In this document: piece by piece, positions 40,445 to 48,324 of the stretch
Layout: each line of letters opens with the position of its first letter
Position numbering within the stretch: the first letter of the stretch is position 1
Assembly (NCBI GenBank): GCA_964558315.1
Contig: CAZLCL010000003.1
Span: forward strand, 1 to 59,272
Length of the DNA: 59,272 nt
Direction: 5' to 3'
DNA from: MWCM01 sp964558315
GTDB taxonomy: Bacteria; Patescibacteriota; UBA1384; XYA2-FULL-43-10
Position numbers and translations under genes: made by a program
The notes under the pieces: generated by a model
The model's database searches: none
The model's input: the letters and a program-made list of their open reading frames with translations, nothing else
Told to the model about the DNA's origin: nothing

Positions 40445-40473
40445 AATATATACCCATATTATAAGTTTGTCAA
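40445..40473 (-). promoter_or_regulatory. Promoter of the metal/thiol cluster
   Basis: Minus-strand TTGACA, 17 bases, TATATT, with a start near 40438. Spacer and -10 carry ATATG and CATAT arms separated by about ten bases, a possible operator. It lies 42 bases upstream of the DUF5320 ATG. The rest of 40404-40657 has nothing else apart from the terminator below. Confidence 0.65.
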
Positions 40474-40615
40474 TAGCTGTTTTTAAAAAATAGGCCAATA
40501 TCACTAGCTACATGCTGAAGGAAAGTTCAAAAGCATTTTTCTGGACAGCTGACGATAGTTAAAACGCATCATATCCAAATTTACAGACTACTTATATCTT
40601 TTTTTAATAACAAAT

Positions 40616-40655
40616 GGCCCCAGTCTCCTGCTTGGAACGCAGGTTCACCGGGGCC
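40616..40655 (-). terminator. GC-rich terminator of the 176-residue orphan gene
   Basis: A long stem in which GGCCCC pairs with GGGGCC and an inner CCTGC pairs with GCAGG, two bases after the stop codon, followed by ATTTGTTATT on the minus strand. Confidence 0.68.
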
Positions 40656-40657
40656 AT

Positions 40658-41185
40658 TTAGTCCGATCCGTTTGGGTTGGGCGGATCAAACCCGAGGAGC
40701 TCGGCCGCGCTCCGCACAGGGGGCAACTCGAGCCCGAGAAAATAGCAACGCGACCAGTAATGCAAACTTCTCAGGACGCGCTCGCTTTTTTCCCATCCCT
40801 CGCTGGATCGTTCACTTCGGTGTTCTTCTTTGTCGATGTGACCGTCAAGGCGCACCAACAAGCACGAGCCACCCTCCACTGGCACGACCCTCATGGAGCG
40901 TGGCACCATGTGAACGCGAGGATACGTAAACTGGCCGCCTGCGACTCCACCGGCGAACGCCGCCCACAACGAATAGCTTCCACCCGCACCAGTGCAGGTG
41001 ATGTTGTATTTCATTGAAGCCCAGTAGAGCTTCAGTCCACGATTGAGGATAAATGCGACACCCTCTGATACATCAACGGGACGGCCGGGACGGCTCCACC
41101 CAGAATACCGAAGCACTTCTTCCAGCTCCAGCACCAGGTGGTAGCTCTCCCATTCCTCGGGGAGCTGAGGCCACAGTTCAGACAC
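40658..41185 (-). CDS. GC-rich orphan protein (D)
   Basis: A GTG-started gene of 175 residues (GTG at 41185, with AAGGAAGG upstream; a GTG at 41194 is closer to the site). The product is acidic and aromatic at the start (ELWPQLPEEWESYHLVLELEEVL), with a glycine-rich centre (GAGGSYSLWAAFAGGVAGGQF) and a C-terminus ending LLGFDPPNPNGSD. No motif or family is recognised and no clear transmembrane helix is present. Codon use is markedly GC-rich next to AT-rich neighbours. A dedicated GC-rich terminator abuts the stop. It belongs by style to the orphan genes at 8584 and 23730-24875. Confidence 0.65.
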   Translation of the reverse strand: MSELWPQLPEEWESYHLVLELEEVLRYSGWSRPGRPVDVSEGVAFILNRGLKLYWASMKYNITCTGAGGSYSLWAAFAGGVAGGQFTYPRVHMVPRSMRVVPVEGGSCLLVRLDGHIDKEEHRSERSSEGWEKSERVLRSLHYWSRCYFLGLELPPVRSAAELLGFDPPNPNGSD

Positions 41186-41430
41186 GCCTCTCACACCTTC
41201 CTTTTTGTGCTGAATAATTACCAGCCTCCTTTTTTATCATTATTAACAGCCTTTGTCAAATTTTTCAGAGTTGAAATTTATGCCTATTTTTGCTATTTTA
41301 AACATATGGTTTAATAGCTAAGGTTTTTTGCAAATCTGACAAGTCGGCCTTGCTTATTAATACTTTTGCTACCTCGCGGATAAAAAGAACAATGAGCACC
41401 AGTATTAAAAATAATATTCGGGAGATTTGA

Positions 41431-41547
41431 GTGAGTCTTCAAATTGGAATAGTTGGGCTTCCTAATGTTGGCCCTACTTCGCCAAGGCTACGCAGGGCGA
41501 GTCTACTGAAAATAATATTCAGGAGAAATAAATGTCATTACAGATAG
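41431..41547 (+). other. Upstream ORF repeating the first 14 codons of ychF
   Basis: GTG at 41431, behind GGGAGATTT, opens a peptide starting VSLQIGIVGLPNVG, the same as YchF residues 1-14 though with several synonymous differences. It then diverges (PTSPRLRRAS...) and stops at 41545-41547, inside the first codons of ychF. The leader with ATAATATTC-GGAG is duplicated as well. Either an old partial duplication or an overlapping leader peptide. The rest of 41195-41430 shows no gene. Confidence 0.6.
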
Positions 41548-42638
41548 GAATAGTTGGGCTTCCTAATGTTGGAAAAAGCACATTATTTAATGCGCTGATT
41601 CGAGGCGCCAAGGCAGAAGCGGCCAATTACCCATTTTGCACCATTGAGCCGAACTTCGGAGTAGTTGAGGTGCCAGATGAGAGGCTCAAACCTCTTGCGG
41701 AGGTATCTAAATCCAAAAAAATCGTGCCAGCTGTGGTTGAATTTGTTGACATTGCCGGGCTTGTGCGCGGTGCCAACAAAGGTGAAGGTCTTGGCAATCA
41801 GTTTTTGGCACACATTCGCGAATGTAATGCAATTGCCATGGTGGTGCGCTTTTTTGAAGATGATAATATTGTTCATGTTGAAGGTAAGATCAACCCTAAA
41901 GAGGACATAAAAACCATTGAAATCGAGTTGCAACTTGCCGATATTTCTACTGTAGAGAAACGCCTTTTTAGCATAGAAAAAGAGATGAAAACAGGTTCCA
42001 AAGAATCAGCTATAGCCCACAAGGCTTTGCAAAAGATTAAAGATGTTTTATATCGGGGCAAGAATGCCCGTGAGGCAGATTTGAATGAAGAAGAGCTGAA
42101 AGAGATTAAAGGTCTAAATTTGCTTACAATGAAGCCTGTATTATACATTGCGAACTGTTCTGAGGAGCAGTTGGCGGATGATGAATTACAAATGATGAAT
42201 AATGCACATAATACAGGAACCTCAAACCAGAAACCTGTAACCTTTATCCCTATAAGTGCCAAGGTGGAAGAAGAATTAAACAGTCTCAAAGAGGAAGAAA
42301 AGGCTGAATACCTCGACTCACTAGGCTTAAAGGAATCAGGGCTTAATCGTTTAATAAAATTAGCCTATAAAACACTTGGGTTAATCACCTACTTTACCAG
42401 CGGAGAGCCGGAAACCAGAGCTTGGACTATCAAAGAAGGCTTCACCGCCCCAGAGGCCGCAGGTGTAATTCACACCGATTTCAAGCGTGGTTTTATAGCC
42501 GCTGATGTGGTTGGTTGGCTAGACCTTGTAAACCAAGGCGGCTGGGCATCTGCGCGCTCTAAAGGACTCGTAAGAACTGAAGGTAAAAACTACATCTTTA
42601 AAGACGGCGACGTAACCTTATTTAAATTTAATGTTTAA
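41532..42638 (+). CDS. ychF: Ribosome-binding ATPase YchF
   Basis: A 368-residue Obg-family P-loop protein. G1 is GIVGLPNVGKSTLFN (residues 6-20) and the G3 area is FVDIAGLVRGANKGEGLGNQFL. NxxE replaces NKxD in YIANCSEEQ, the hallmark that makes YchF prefer ATP. A coiled-coil insert and a C-terminal TGS domain (YFTSGEPETRAWTIKEGFTAPEAAGVIHTDFKRGFI) complete it. It binds ribosomes and is linked to stress responses. AGGAG precedes the ATG, and a partial duplicate of its 5' end lies upstream. Confidence 0.96.
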   Translation: MSLQIGIVGLPNVGKSTLFNALIRGAKAEAANYPFCTIEPNFGVVEVPDERLKPLAEVSKSKKIVPAVVEFVDIAGLVRGANKGEGLGNQFLAHIRECNAIAMVVRFFEDDNIVHVEGKINPKEDIKTIEIELQLADISTVEKRLFSIEKEMKTGSKESAIAHKALQKIKDVLYRGKNAREADLNEEELKEIKGLNLLTMKPVLYIANCSEEQLADDELQMMNNAHNTGTSNQKPVTFIPISAKVEEELNSLKEEEKAEYLDSLGLKESGLNRLIKLAYKTLGLITYFTSGEPETRAWTIKEGFTAPEAAGVIHTDFKRGFIAADVVGWLDLVNQGGWASARSKGLVRTEGKNYIFKDGDVTLFKFNV

Positions 42639-42736
42639 AATGCTTGATTTAAAAATGACCCGAGCTAGAAATTATCTAAAGCTCACGATTTGCTGTGGAA
42701 ATTAAACTACCTTTAGGGGCTATCGCAGAGTTCGCG

Positions 42737-42881
42737 CCCCGATATTTTGAGCTCACGATTTATCGTGCATCTAAAACAAGATGAATCTTGTGCTCTGTTC
42801 CTTGAAACCACGATTTATCGTGGTAAACCCAAACAAGCTAAAGCTTGAACTCTCGCCATTCAGAGTCCACGATTTATCGTG
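42737..42881 (+). repeat. Hairpin-array repeat, copy 2
   Basis: Contains CACGATTTATCGTG three times (42754-42767, 42809-42822 within CCACG..CGTGG, 42868-42881), alternating with other hairpins (ACAAGAT-ga-ATCTTGT, CAAGCT-aa-AGCTTG). The first 85 bases match the element at 20309-20395 in inverted orientation. A degenerate tRNA 3'-end-like piece (GAGTTCAAATCCTCC on the minus strand) follows at about 42905-42925. Confidence 0.7.
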
Positions 42882-42960
42882 AACAACAAACTACCTTCAT
42901 AAGCGGTCGGGAGGATTTGAACTCAAAAAACTCAGGGTTCTAATTCTGGCCAATAAAATG

Positions 42961-42989
42961 TTGACAAACATACTCTCTTCTGTTAGTAT
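42961..42989 (+). promoter_or_regulatory. Promoter of a structured leader/ncRNA
   Basis: TTGACA, 17 bases, TAGTAT. The same -35, spacing and -10, with spacer also beginning AACA, occur at 54111-54139 before another structured RNA. Confidence 0.75.
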
Positions 42990-42995
42990 AACTAT

Positions 42996-43070
42996 GCTTA
43001 TCGGCAGCAGATAAGGCGCCGTGAACTATCACACGGAGGGAAACTGGGAGGTTTCTCGGTAGTTCACGGC
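42996..43070 (+). ncRNA. Candidate structured RNA or rpsF-operon leader
   Basis: Starts at a consensus promoter. Two domains: hairpin CTTATC/GATAAG (42997-43015), then an 11-bp perfect helix GCCGTGAACTA/TAGTTCACGGC (43018-43028 with 43060-43070) enclosing a smaller GAAAC/GTTTC hairpin with G-rich flanks (GGAGGG, GGGAGG). No T-tract follows. It may be free RNA or the 5' part of the leader of rpsF, which starts 385 bases later. The rest of 43076-43455 shows only AT-rich DNA and no convincing gene. Confidence 0.5.
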
Positions 43071-43455
43071 GTTTGCCCGACCATTTAGCCCATATTGCAT
43101 AATACTTATTGCATTTTGCTGTATTCGATCTTTAATATTCAATGTTCGAAATTCGAAAATTGCTATTGGAAATTGAAATTCCCTCGCCTCTTTAGCTGGG
43201 GGAACTCGCGGCCGACCTAAATTGGCCAATATTATGCGAGTGCCAAATTAATTGTGATAGACAAAACAACAAAAAGACAATTGCCAAACAATTATGCCAA
43301 AAGTTGGATAAGGACAAGGCATATAAGTCATAAGTTGGAATTAAAAACTTATAATTTCTAGTAATAATTATCTAATTTTAAATTGCAATTATCACTTATT
43401 ACTTTTAACTTAGCAATTTTATTAATATACAACATAACTAATTGTAAGGAATACT

Positions 43456-44298
43456 ATGCGACAGTATGAAATGACCTATCTACTCTCCGATCAAGTCGGT
43501 GACAATGAGATAACAGCAGTCACAGGAAAGATTAATGCTTTAATAACAAAACAAGAGGGAAAGATTTTGGGAGAAGAGAATTGGGGCAGAAGAAAACTAG
43601 CTTACCCGATCAAAAAACAGGATTTTGCCACTTATTTAACTTTAAATTTTGAGTTAGACCCGGCAAAGCTTTCTACATTGAGTGGTGAACTCAAACATCG
43701 AGCAGAAATTCTTAGACATCTTTTAATAGTAAAAGATTATGGCAAAGAGAAGTTAGAATTAACCGCAGATGAAGTAGCGGAAACTGAAGATATTGAAGAA
43801 GTCGTTGGTGGAGAAAAAAGTTTTGAAGCTATCGAAGGAGAAACCGAAGAGAGTTATGATCTTATGGCCAAAAGAGAGGAAGAGAAGGAATCTGAAGAGG
43901 ATAAAATATCACAGCCAGACTCCGATGAAAAGAAGAGTAAAAAAGAAAAAGTAGATCAAGACAATAAAACTGATAAGCAAAAAGGCGCAAAAGAGCATAA
44001 ACTAGAAGATGCTTCGGAGATAGAAAAAGTAAACAAAGAGATTAAAGAACCATCAAAACCAAAGAAGAAAAAAGGTGAAAAAGAAAAGACAGAAGATATA
44101 GAAGAGAACGAATCAAAAACCGAAACAGAAGAGCAAGACACCGCAAAACCGGCTAAGAAAAAAGTTGTAAAGAAACCCAGCCTTAAGAAAGAGCCAAAAG
44201 CAGAAAAATCCGATAAGGATAAAAATGCTGAGGCAGAAGCTGATCGTTTAGCTAAGTTAGATGAAGAAATTGAGGGAATATTGGGAGATGATTTATAG
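43456..44298 (+). CDS. rpsF: 30S ribosomal protein bS6 with a long charged tail
   Basis: A 280-residue protein whose first 95 or so residues are a normal bS6 (MRQYEMTYLLSDQVGDNEI, GRRKLAYPIKKQDFATYLTLNFELD, LKHRAEILRHLLIVK), the partner of bS18 on the 30S platform. The remaining 180 residues are extremely rich in Lys and Glu (for example KKSKKEKVDQDNKTDKQKG), low in complexity and probably disordered or helical. Ordinary bS6 is 95-130 residues long. AAGGAA precedes the ATG. It begins the rpsF-ssb-rpsR gene order common in bacteria. Confidence 0.95.
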   Translation: MRQYEMTYLLSDQVGDNEITAVTGKINALITKQEGKILGEENWGRRKLAYPIKKQDFATYLTLNFELDPAKLSTLSGELKHRAEILRHLLIVKDYGKEKLELTADEVAETEDIEEVVGGEKSFEAIEGETEESYDLMAKREEEKESEEDKISQPDSDEKKSKKEKVDQDNKTDKQKGAKEHKLEDASEIEKVNKEIKEPSKPKKKKGEKEKTEDIEENESKTETEEQDTAKPAKKKVVKKPSLKKEPKAEKSDKDKNAEAEADRLAKLDEEIEGILGDDL

Positions 44299-44417
44299 CA
44301 ATAGAGACAAAAACTTCTATCCGATATTGCTTAAGAAATATGCTGTCGTCACTCCCCACCGCCTAGCTGAATATTAGATATTGTGATACTATCTGGATAT
44401 ATTAAATAAGGAGCTTT

Positions 44418-44888
44418 ATGCTTAATTTAAATCGAGCACAAATATTGGGTAATTTGACCAGAGATCCAGAGATGAGATATACGCCAAACGGACAAGCGGT
44501 TTCGAACTTTGCAGTAGCCACTAACAGAAGATGGAAAAATCAAGATGGAAGCAGTGGTGAAGCCACCGAGTATCACGACATTGTGGTCTGGGGCAAACAA
44601 GCCGAAAATGTCTCCCCCATGCTAAAAAAAGGTCAGCCTGTATATGTCGAAGGAAGGTTACAAACCAGAAGTTGGGAGGGCCAAGATGGGGCTAAAAGAT
44701 ATAAAACAGAGATTGTCGCCGATAACATTATCGTGCTTTCCAGCAGAGGCGCACAAGAGGAATCATATTCCGAAGAAAGCAATCCAGTTGATAAAATTAG
44801 CAAAGGCTCAGATAAAAAAGACCTAGCCTCAACAGACTCTAAAAATGATGAGAACGAAGAAATAGATATCGAAGAAATCCCCTTTTAA
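44418..44888 (+). CDS. ssb: Single-stranded DNA-binding protein
   Basis: A 156-residue SSB. The OB fold is clear: NRAQILGNLTRDPEMRYTPNGQAVSNFAVATNR, EYHDIVVWGKQAENV and KGQPVYVEGRLQTRSWEGQDG. A polar linker leads to the acidic C-terminal tip DIEEIPF, which recruits repair and replication partners. AAGGAG precedes the ATG. It is in the rpsF-ssb-rpsR arrangement. Confidence 0.97.
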   Translation: MLNLNRAQILGNLTRDPEMRYTPNGQAVSNFAVATNRRWKNQDGSSGEATEYHDIVVWGKQAENVSPMLKKGQPVYVEGRLQTRSWEGQDGAKRYKTEIVADNIIVLSSRGAQEESYSEESNPVDKISKGSDKKDLASTDSKNDENEEIDIEEIPF

Positions 44889-44924
44889 TTATCAATTATT
44901 TAAGAATATTTAGGATCAAAAAAG

Positions 44925-45167
44925 ATGAAGAGAGATTACAAAAAAAATCAGAATGAGCCAAGATTTAATAAGAAATGTTTTTTTTGTGTTAATAAAATTA
45001 ACGATATAGATTACAAAGACATTGCAACCTTGAGCAAATATCTTAATCGTTGGAGCAAAATCGAATCAAGCGAAAGAAACGGTAATTGTTCTAAGCACCA
45101 AAGATGGTTAAACACAGCCATCAAAAGAGCAAGATTTTTAGCTCTTTTACCATATATTTCTCGCTAG
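44925..45167 (+). CDS. rpsR: 30S ribosomal protein bS18
   Basis: An 80-residue bS18. It contains KKCFFCVNKINDIDYKDIATLSKYL and GNCSKHQRWLNTAIKRARFLALLPYI. Two N-terminal cysteines (CFFC) plus a later Cys and His suggest the zinc-binding form. It pairs with bS6 on the 30S platform. AGGATC lies ten bases before the ATG. Third gene of the rpsF-ssb-rpsR run. Confidence 0.95.
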   Translation: MKRDYKKNQNEPRFNKKCFFCVNKINDIDYKDIATLSKYLNRWSKIESSERNGNCSKHQRWLNTAIKRARFLALLPYISR

Positions 45168-45293
45168 GCTAGAAAACTGAAAAACCAAGAAACATTAATA
45201 ATATAACAGAGAAACAATTTTGTCGGTTAATTCATTATTTAGTGTTCTTAAGTTCTTTTGTTCTTTATTTCAAATGTAATTTTACGGGGTAAA

Positions 45294-45851
45294 ATGTTAG
45301 CAATCACCGACTTAAAAAACGGCACCAGATTTATTTACGAGGGCGATCCCTATGTTGTTTTAAGTTACTCACAAAGCAAAATGGGGCGCGGTGGCAGTAT
45401 CGTCAAAGTAAAAATCAAGAATTTAGTCAACGGGAATGTCTTAACAAAAACATTTCAAGGCGCTGAAAAATTTGAGTCGGCTGACTTATCGCGAAAAAAA
45501 GCAAATTTTCTTTATCTTGACGAAAAAGAGGCTTACTTTATGGATTTAGACAGCTATGATCAATTTACCCTGCCTTTAGCACAAATTGGTGATTCTAAAA
45601 CATATCTAAAAGAAAATACTGATATTGATATATTATTGTTCAACAACACTCCTATTAATATTGATCTACCAATAAAAATGAAATTTATGGTTATTGACGC
45701 CCCACCCTCCATTAAAGGTAATAGCGCTGGAGCAATTACAAAAAAAGTAAAAATTGAAGGTGGAGCAGAAATTGATTGCCCGATTTTTATTAAAAATGGT
45801 GATATAATTGTTGTAGATACTAGAGATGGAAGTTATGTCGAGAGAGGCTAG
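45294..45851 (+). CDS. efp: Elongation factor P
   Basis: A 185-residue EF-P with three beta domains, ending DPRDGSYVERG-like as VVDTRDGSYVERG. It relieves stalling at polyproline stretches. The loop that reaches the peptidyl-transferase centre reads SKMGRGGSIV, putting Arg at position 32 where many species have a modifiable Lys. The start at 45294 (MLAITDLKNGTRF) fits the family N-terminus; the frame extends 12 codons upstream without a ribosome site. No EF-P-modifying enzyme is visible in the window. Confidence 0.95.
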   Translation: MLAITDLKNGTRFIYEGDPYVVLSYSQSKMGRGGSIVKVKIKNLVNGNVLTKTFQGAEKFESADLSRKKANFLYLDEKEAYFMDLDSYDQFTLPLAQIGDSKTYLKENTDIDILLFNNTPINIDLPIKMKFMVIDAPPSIKGNSAGAITKKVKIEGGAEIDCPIFIKNGDIIVVDTRDGSYVERG

Positions 45852-45961
45852 ATAAAGCAAAAAGTTAAAACCATCAATCAAGAATTTCGGTTCACTGATA
45901 ATAATTATGTCGCAAATTTTGTGTTTTGGATATTATGCTTTAGGTTAATAACGGAGCGGGA

Positions 45962-46468
45962 ATGATAATAAGTTACTCGCAAATTGTCGGAAAAGATATT
46001 TTGGCCGTAAATGAGCAAAAGACTGTTGGCAAGGTTTCCGATATTGTAATACAAAAGAATGATCTAAAAATTAAGGGCTTTTTATTGCATTCCCCCTTCT
46101 TTTTCGTAGCACCTAAAGCAATCGCTTTCGGTGATATTATTGAAATTGATCAAAAAGCTCTAGTAACACAAAATCAGGATAATATATTATCGCTTAAGGA
46201 GCTCGTCTCAATAGATAAGGCTATCAAATCAAAACTATATGGTCTTAAGCAAAGAGTAGTAACAAAATCAGGCAAAGATATTGGCTATGTTTACGATTAT
46301 ACAATAGAATCAAGTAGCGGCATGATATATTCTTTGTATGTAAAAAAGTTTTTGACTGAAAAAATTATTCCTCGCCCGATAATATTAGAAATTAAAAATA
46401 ATAAATATCTAATAGAAGATGACTACGAATTAATCAAAAACAGCGTCACTATGCCAGAAGTTGCGTGA
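45962..46468 (+). CDS. PRC-barrel domain protein
   Basis: A 168-residue protein with two PRC-barrel-like halves. The first (SYSQIVGKDILAVNEQKTVGKVSDIVIQ) and second (LKQRVVTKSGKDIGYVYDYTIESSSGMIYSLYV) share the G-x-V/I-x-D pattern. PRC barrels occur in RimM, photosynthetic reaction centres and many small regulatory proteins; the role here is unknown. GGAGCGGGA directly precedes the ATG. It ends with TGA before a strong terminator. Confidence 0.82.
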   Translation: MIISYSQIVGKDILAVNEQKTVGKVSDIVIQKNDLKIKGFLLHSPFFFVAPKAIAFGDIIEIDQKALVTQNQDNILSLKELVSIDKAIKSKLYGLKQRVVTKSGKDIGYVYDYTIESSSGMIYSLYVKKFLTEKIIPRPIILEIKNNKYLIEDDYELIKNSVTMPEVA

Positions 46469-46498
46469 CAAATATCTTAAAAGGCGCTAATGACCATA

Positions 46499-46534
46499 TT
46501 AAAATCCCCTCTTCTTTGGAATCGGGGATTTTAA
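46499..46534. terminator. Bidirectional terminator between PRC-barrel gene and groL
   Basis: TTAAAATCCCC pairs with GGGGATTTTAA over 11 bp with a 14-base loop. A- and T-rich arms on both sides serve the two convergent genes. Confidence 0.9.
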
Positions 46535-46576
46535 TATATTTTGGATTTTTGGTTTTAGCTTCTTAATTTTATTGGC

Positions 46577-48211
46577 TTACATTCCCATCATGCTTGGGTC
46601 CATGCCTCCGCCCATTGCGGGCATTGCTTCTTTCTTTTCTGGTTTGTCGGTAACAGCCGCCTCAGTGGTTAATATCAGTGCGGCTATAGAAGCGGCATTC
46701 TGAATTGCAGTTCTTGATACTTTCGCTGGGTCAACAATACCAAAATCGATCATTTTGCCGTATTTGCCATTGGCCGCATCGTAGCCTTCTCCGGATTTCA
46801 TAGCCCGCACCTTTTCAATCACGATTGAGCCCTCTACTCCAGCGTTCTCAGCAATTTGACGCATCGGCATTTCTAATGCTTTTTTAACAATTTCCAAGCC
46901 TATAGCTTCGTCACCGACAACCGGAACATTTTTTAGCTCGGCAATTGCGTCAACAAAGGCAACACCGCCACCAGCCACAATTCCCTCTTCTATGGCGGCT
47001 TTTGTCGCTTCTTTAGCATCTTCAACTTTATATTTCTTCTCTTTCAGCTCAGTTTCGGTTGCGGCCCCCACCTTAATTACACCTACACCTCCTGATAATT
47101 TCGCCAATCTCTCCTCTAACTTTTCTCTATCATAATCGGATGAAGTTTTTTCAATCTGCTTTTTGATTTGATCAATCCGAGCGGAAATATCAGCTTTTTT
47201 GCCCTTTCCCTCCACAATTGTGGTTTTATCCTTATCAATCTCCACTTTTCTGGCGCTTCCAAGCATTTCTAATTTTGCATCTTCAAGCTTGGAACCAGTA
47301 TCCTCGGATATTACCGTGCCACCAAGCAAAACAGCTAAGTCTTGAAGCATCTCTTTCCTTCTATCTCCATAACCGGGTGCTTTAACGGCAATTACATTAA
47401 GAACTCCACGTAATTTGTTAACAACAAGAGTGGCGAGAGCTTCACCCTCTACATCTTCAGCAATAATCACCATATCTTTTTTACCGCTCTTAGCCATTTC
47501 TTCGAGCAAGGGAAGTATTTCTTGAATAGAAGAGATTTTTTTATCAGTAAGCAATATGTATGGATCTTCCAGAACAGCTTTCATAGTAGCTGTGTCAGTT
47601 ATCATGTATGGGCTAATATAACCGTTATCAAACTGCATCCCTTCAACTACCTCTTTCTCAAAACCTAAAGTATTTGACTCTTCAACCGTGATTACTCCGT
47701 TGCTTTTGCCAACCATATCCATAACCTCTGCAATCAACTCCCCAATCTCACTATCCCCAGCGGAAATAGAGGCAACTTGAGCAATTTCAGCTCTACCGGA
47801 AATTGTTTTGGCATTCTTTTTAATTGTTTCAACTACCTTAGCGGTAGCTTTTTCGATGCCCTTTCTTACCTCAATAGGATTTGCGCCAGCCGCAACATTC
47901 TTAAGACCGGCATTAACCATGGCTTGAGTTAAAAGAGTTGCTGTGGTTGTGCCATCTCCAGCAATATCATTAGTTTTACTCGCAACTTCTTTAATTAGTT
48001 GTGCACCCATATTTTCAAATTTATCTTCAAGCTCGATCTCTTTAGCAATTGTTACTCCATCATTAGTAACTGTCGGTGCTCCATAGCCTTTATCAAGCAC
48101 AACATGTCTGCCTCTGGGTCCCAATGTAACTTTCACTGTGTCCGCTAATTTATTGATTCCCTCTTGTAAGCCATTTCTGGCTTCATCAGAAAATGCGATT
48201 TGTTTAGCCAT
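46577..48211 (-). CDS. groL: Chaperonin GroEL
   Basis: A 544-residue 60-kDa chaperonin. It begins MAKQIAFSDEARNGLQEGINKLADTV and contains GDGTTTATLLTQAM (ATP site), the apical-domain segment GYISPYMITD, IEEGIVAGGGVAF and PEKKEAMPAM with the Gly/Met-rich tail GGGMDPSMMGM. It folds substrate proteins in a GroES-capped chamber. AAGGAG precedes the ATG, and groS lies 113 bases upstream on the same strand. Confidence 0.98.
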   Translation of the reverse strand: MAKQIAFSDEARNGLQEGINKLADTVKVTLGPRGRHVVLDKGYGAPTVTNDGVTIAKEIELEDKFENMGAQLIKEVASKTNDIAGDGTTTATLLTQAMVNAGLKNVAAGANPIEVRKGIEKATAKVVETIKKNAKTISGRAEIAQVASISAGDSEIGELIAEVMDMVGKSNGVITVEESNTLGFEKEVVEGMQFDNGYISPYMITDTATMKAVLEDPYILLTDKKISSIQEILPLLEEMAKSGKKDMVIIAEDVEGEALATLVVNKLRGVLNVIAVKAPGYGDRRKEMLQDLAVLLGGTVISEDTGSKLEDAKLEMLGSARKVEIDKDKTTIVEGKGKKADISARIDQIKKQIEKTSSDYDREKLEERLAKLSGGVGVIKVGAATETELKEKKYKVEDAKEATKAAIEEGIVAGGGVAFVDAIAELKNVPVVGDEAIGLEIVKKALEMPMRQIAENAGVEGSIVIEKVRAMKSGEGYDAANGKYGKMIDFGIVDPAKVSRTAIQNAASIAALILTTEAAVTDKPEKKEAMPAMGGGMDPSMMGM

Positions 48212-48324
48212 AAATTCTCCTTAAATAAATCAAAATTTATAAGTTATAAGTAGTAATTGCAATTGATAATTATTAAATTTTTAGTTGAGATTATTAATTT
48301 TTATTTATTACTTTTGACTTTGCT

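Noticed and set aside
42905..42925. tRNA gene 3' end (GAGTTCAAATCCTCC on the minus strand)
   Set aside because: T stem does not pair and no anticodon arm exists; treated as a degenerate fragment within the repeat region.
43029..43229. A 66-codon minus-strand frame upstream of rpsF
   Set aside because: No ribosome site, and it overlaps the structured RNA; translation looks like random spacer sequence.
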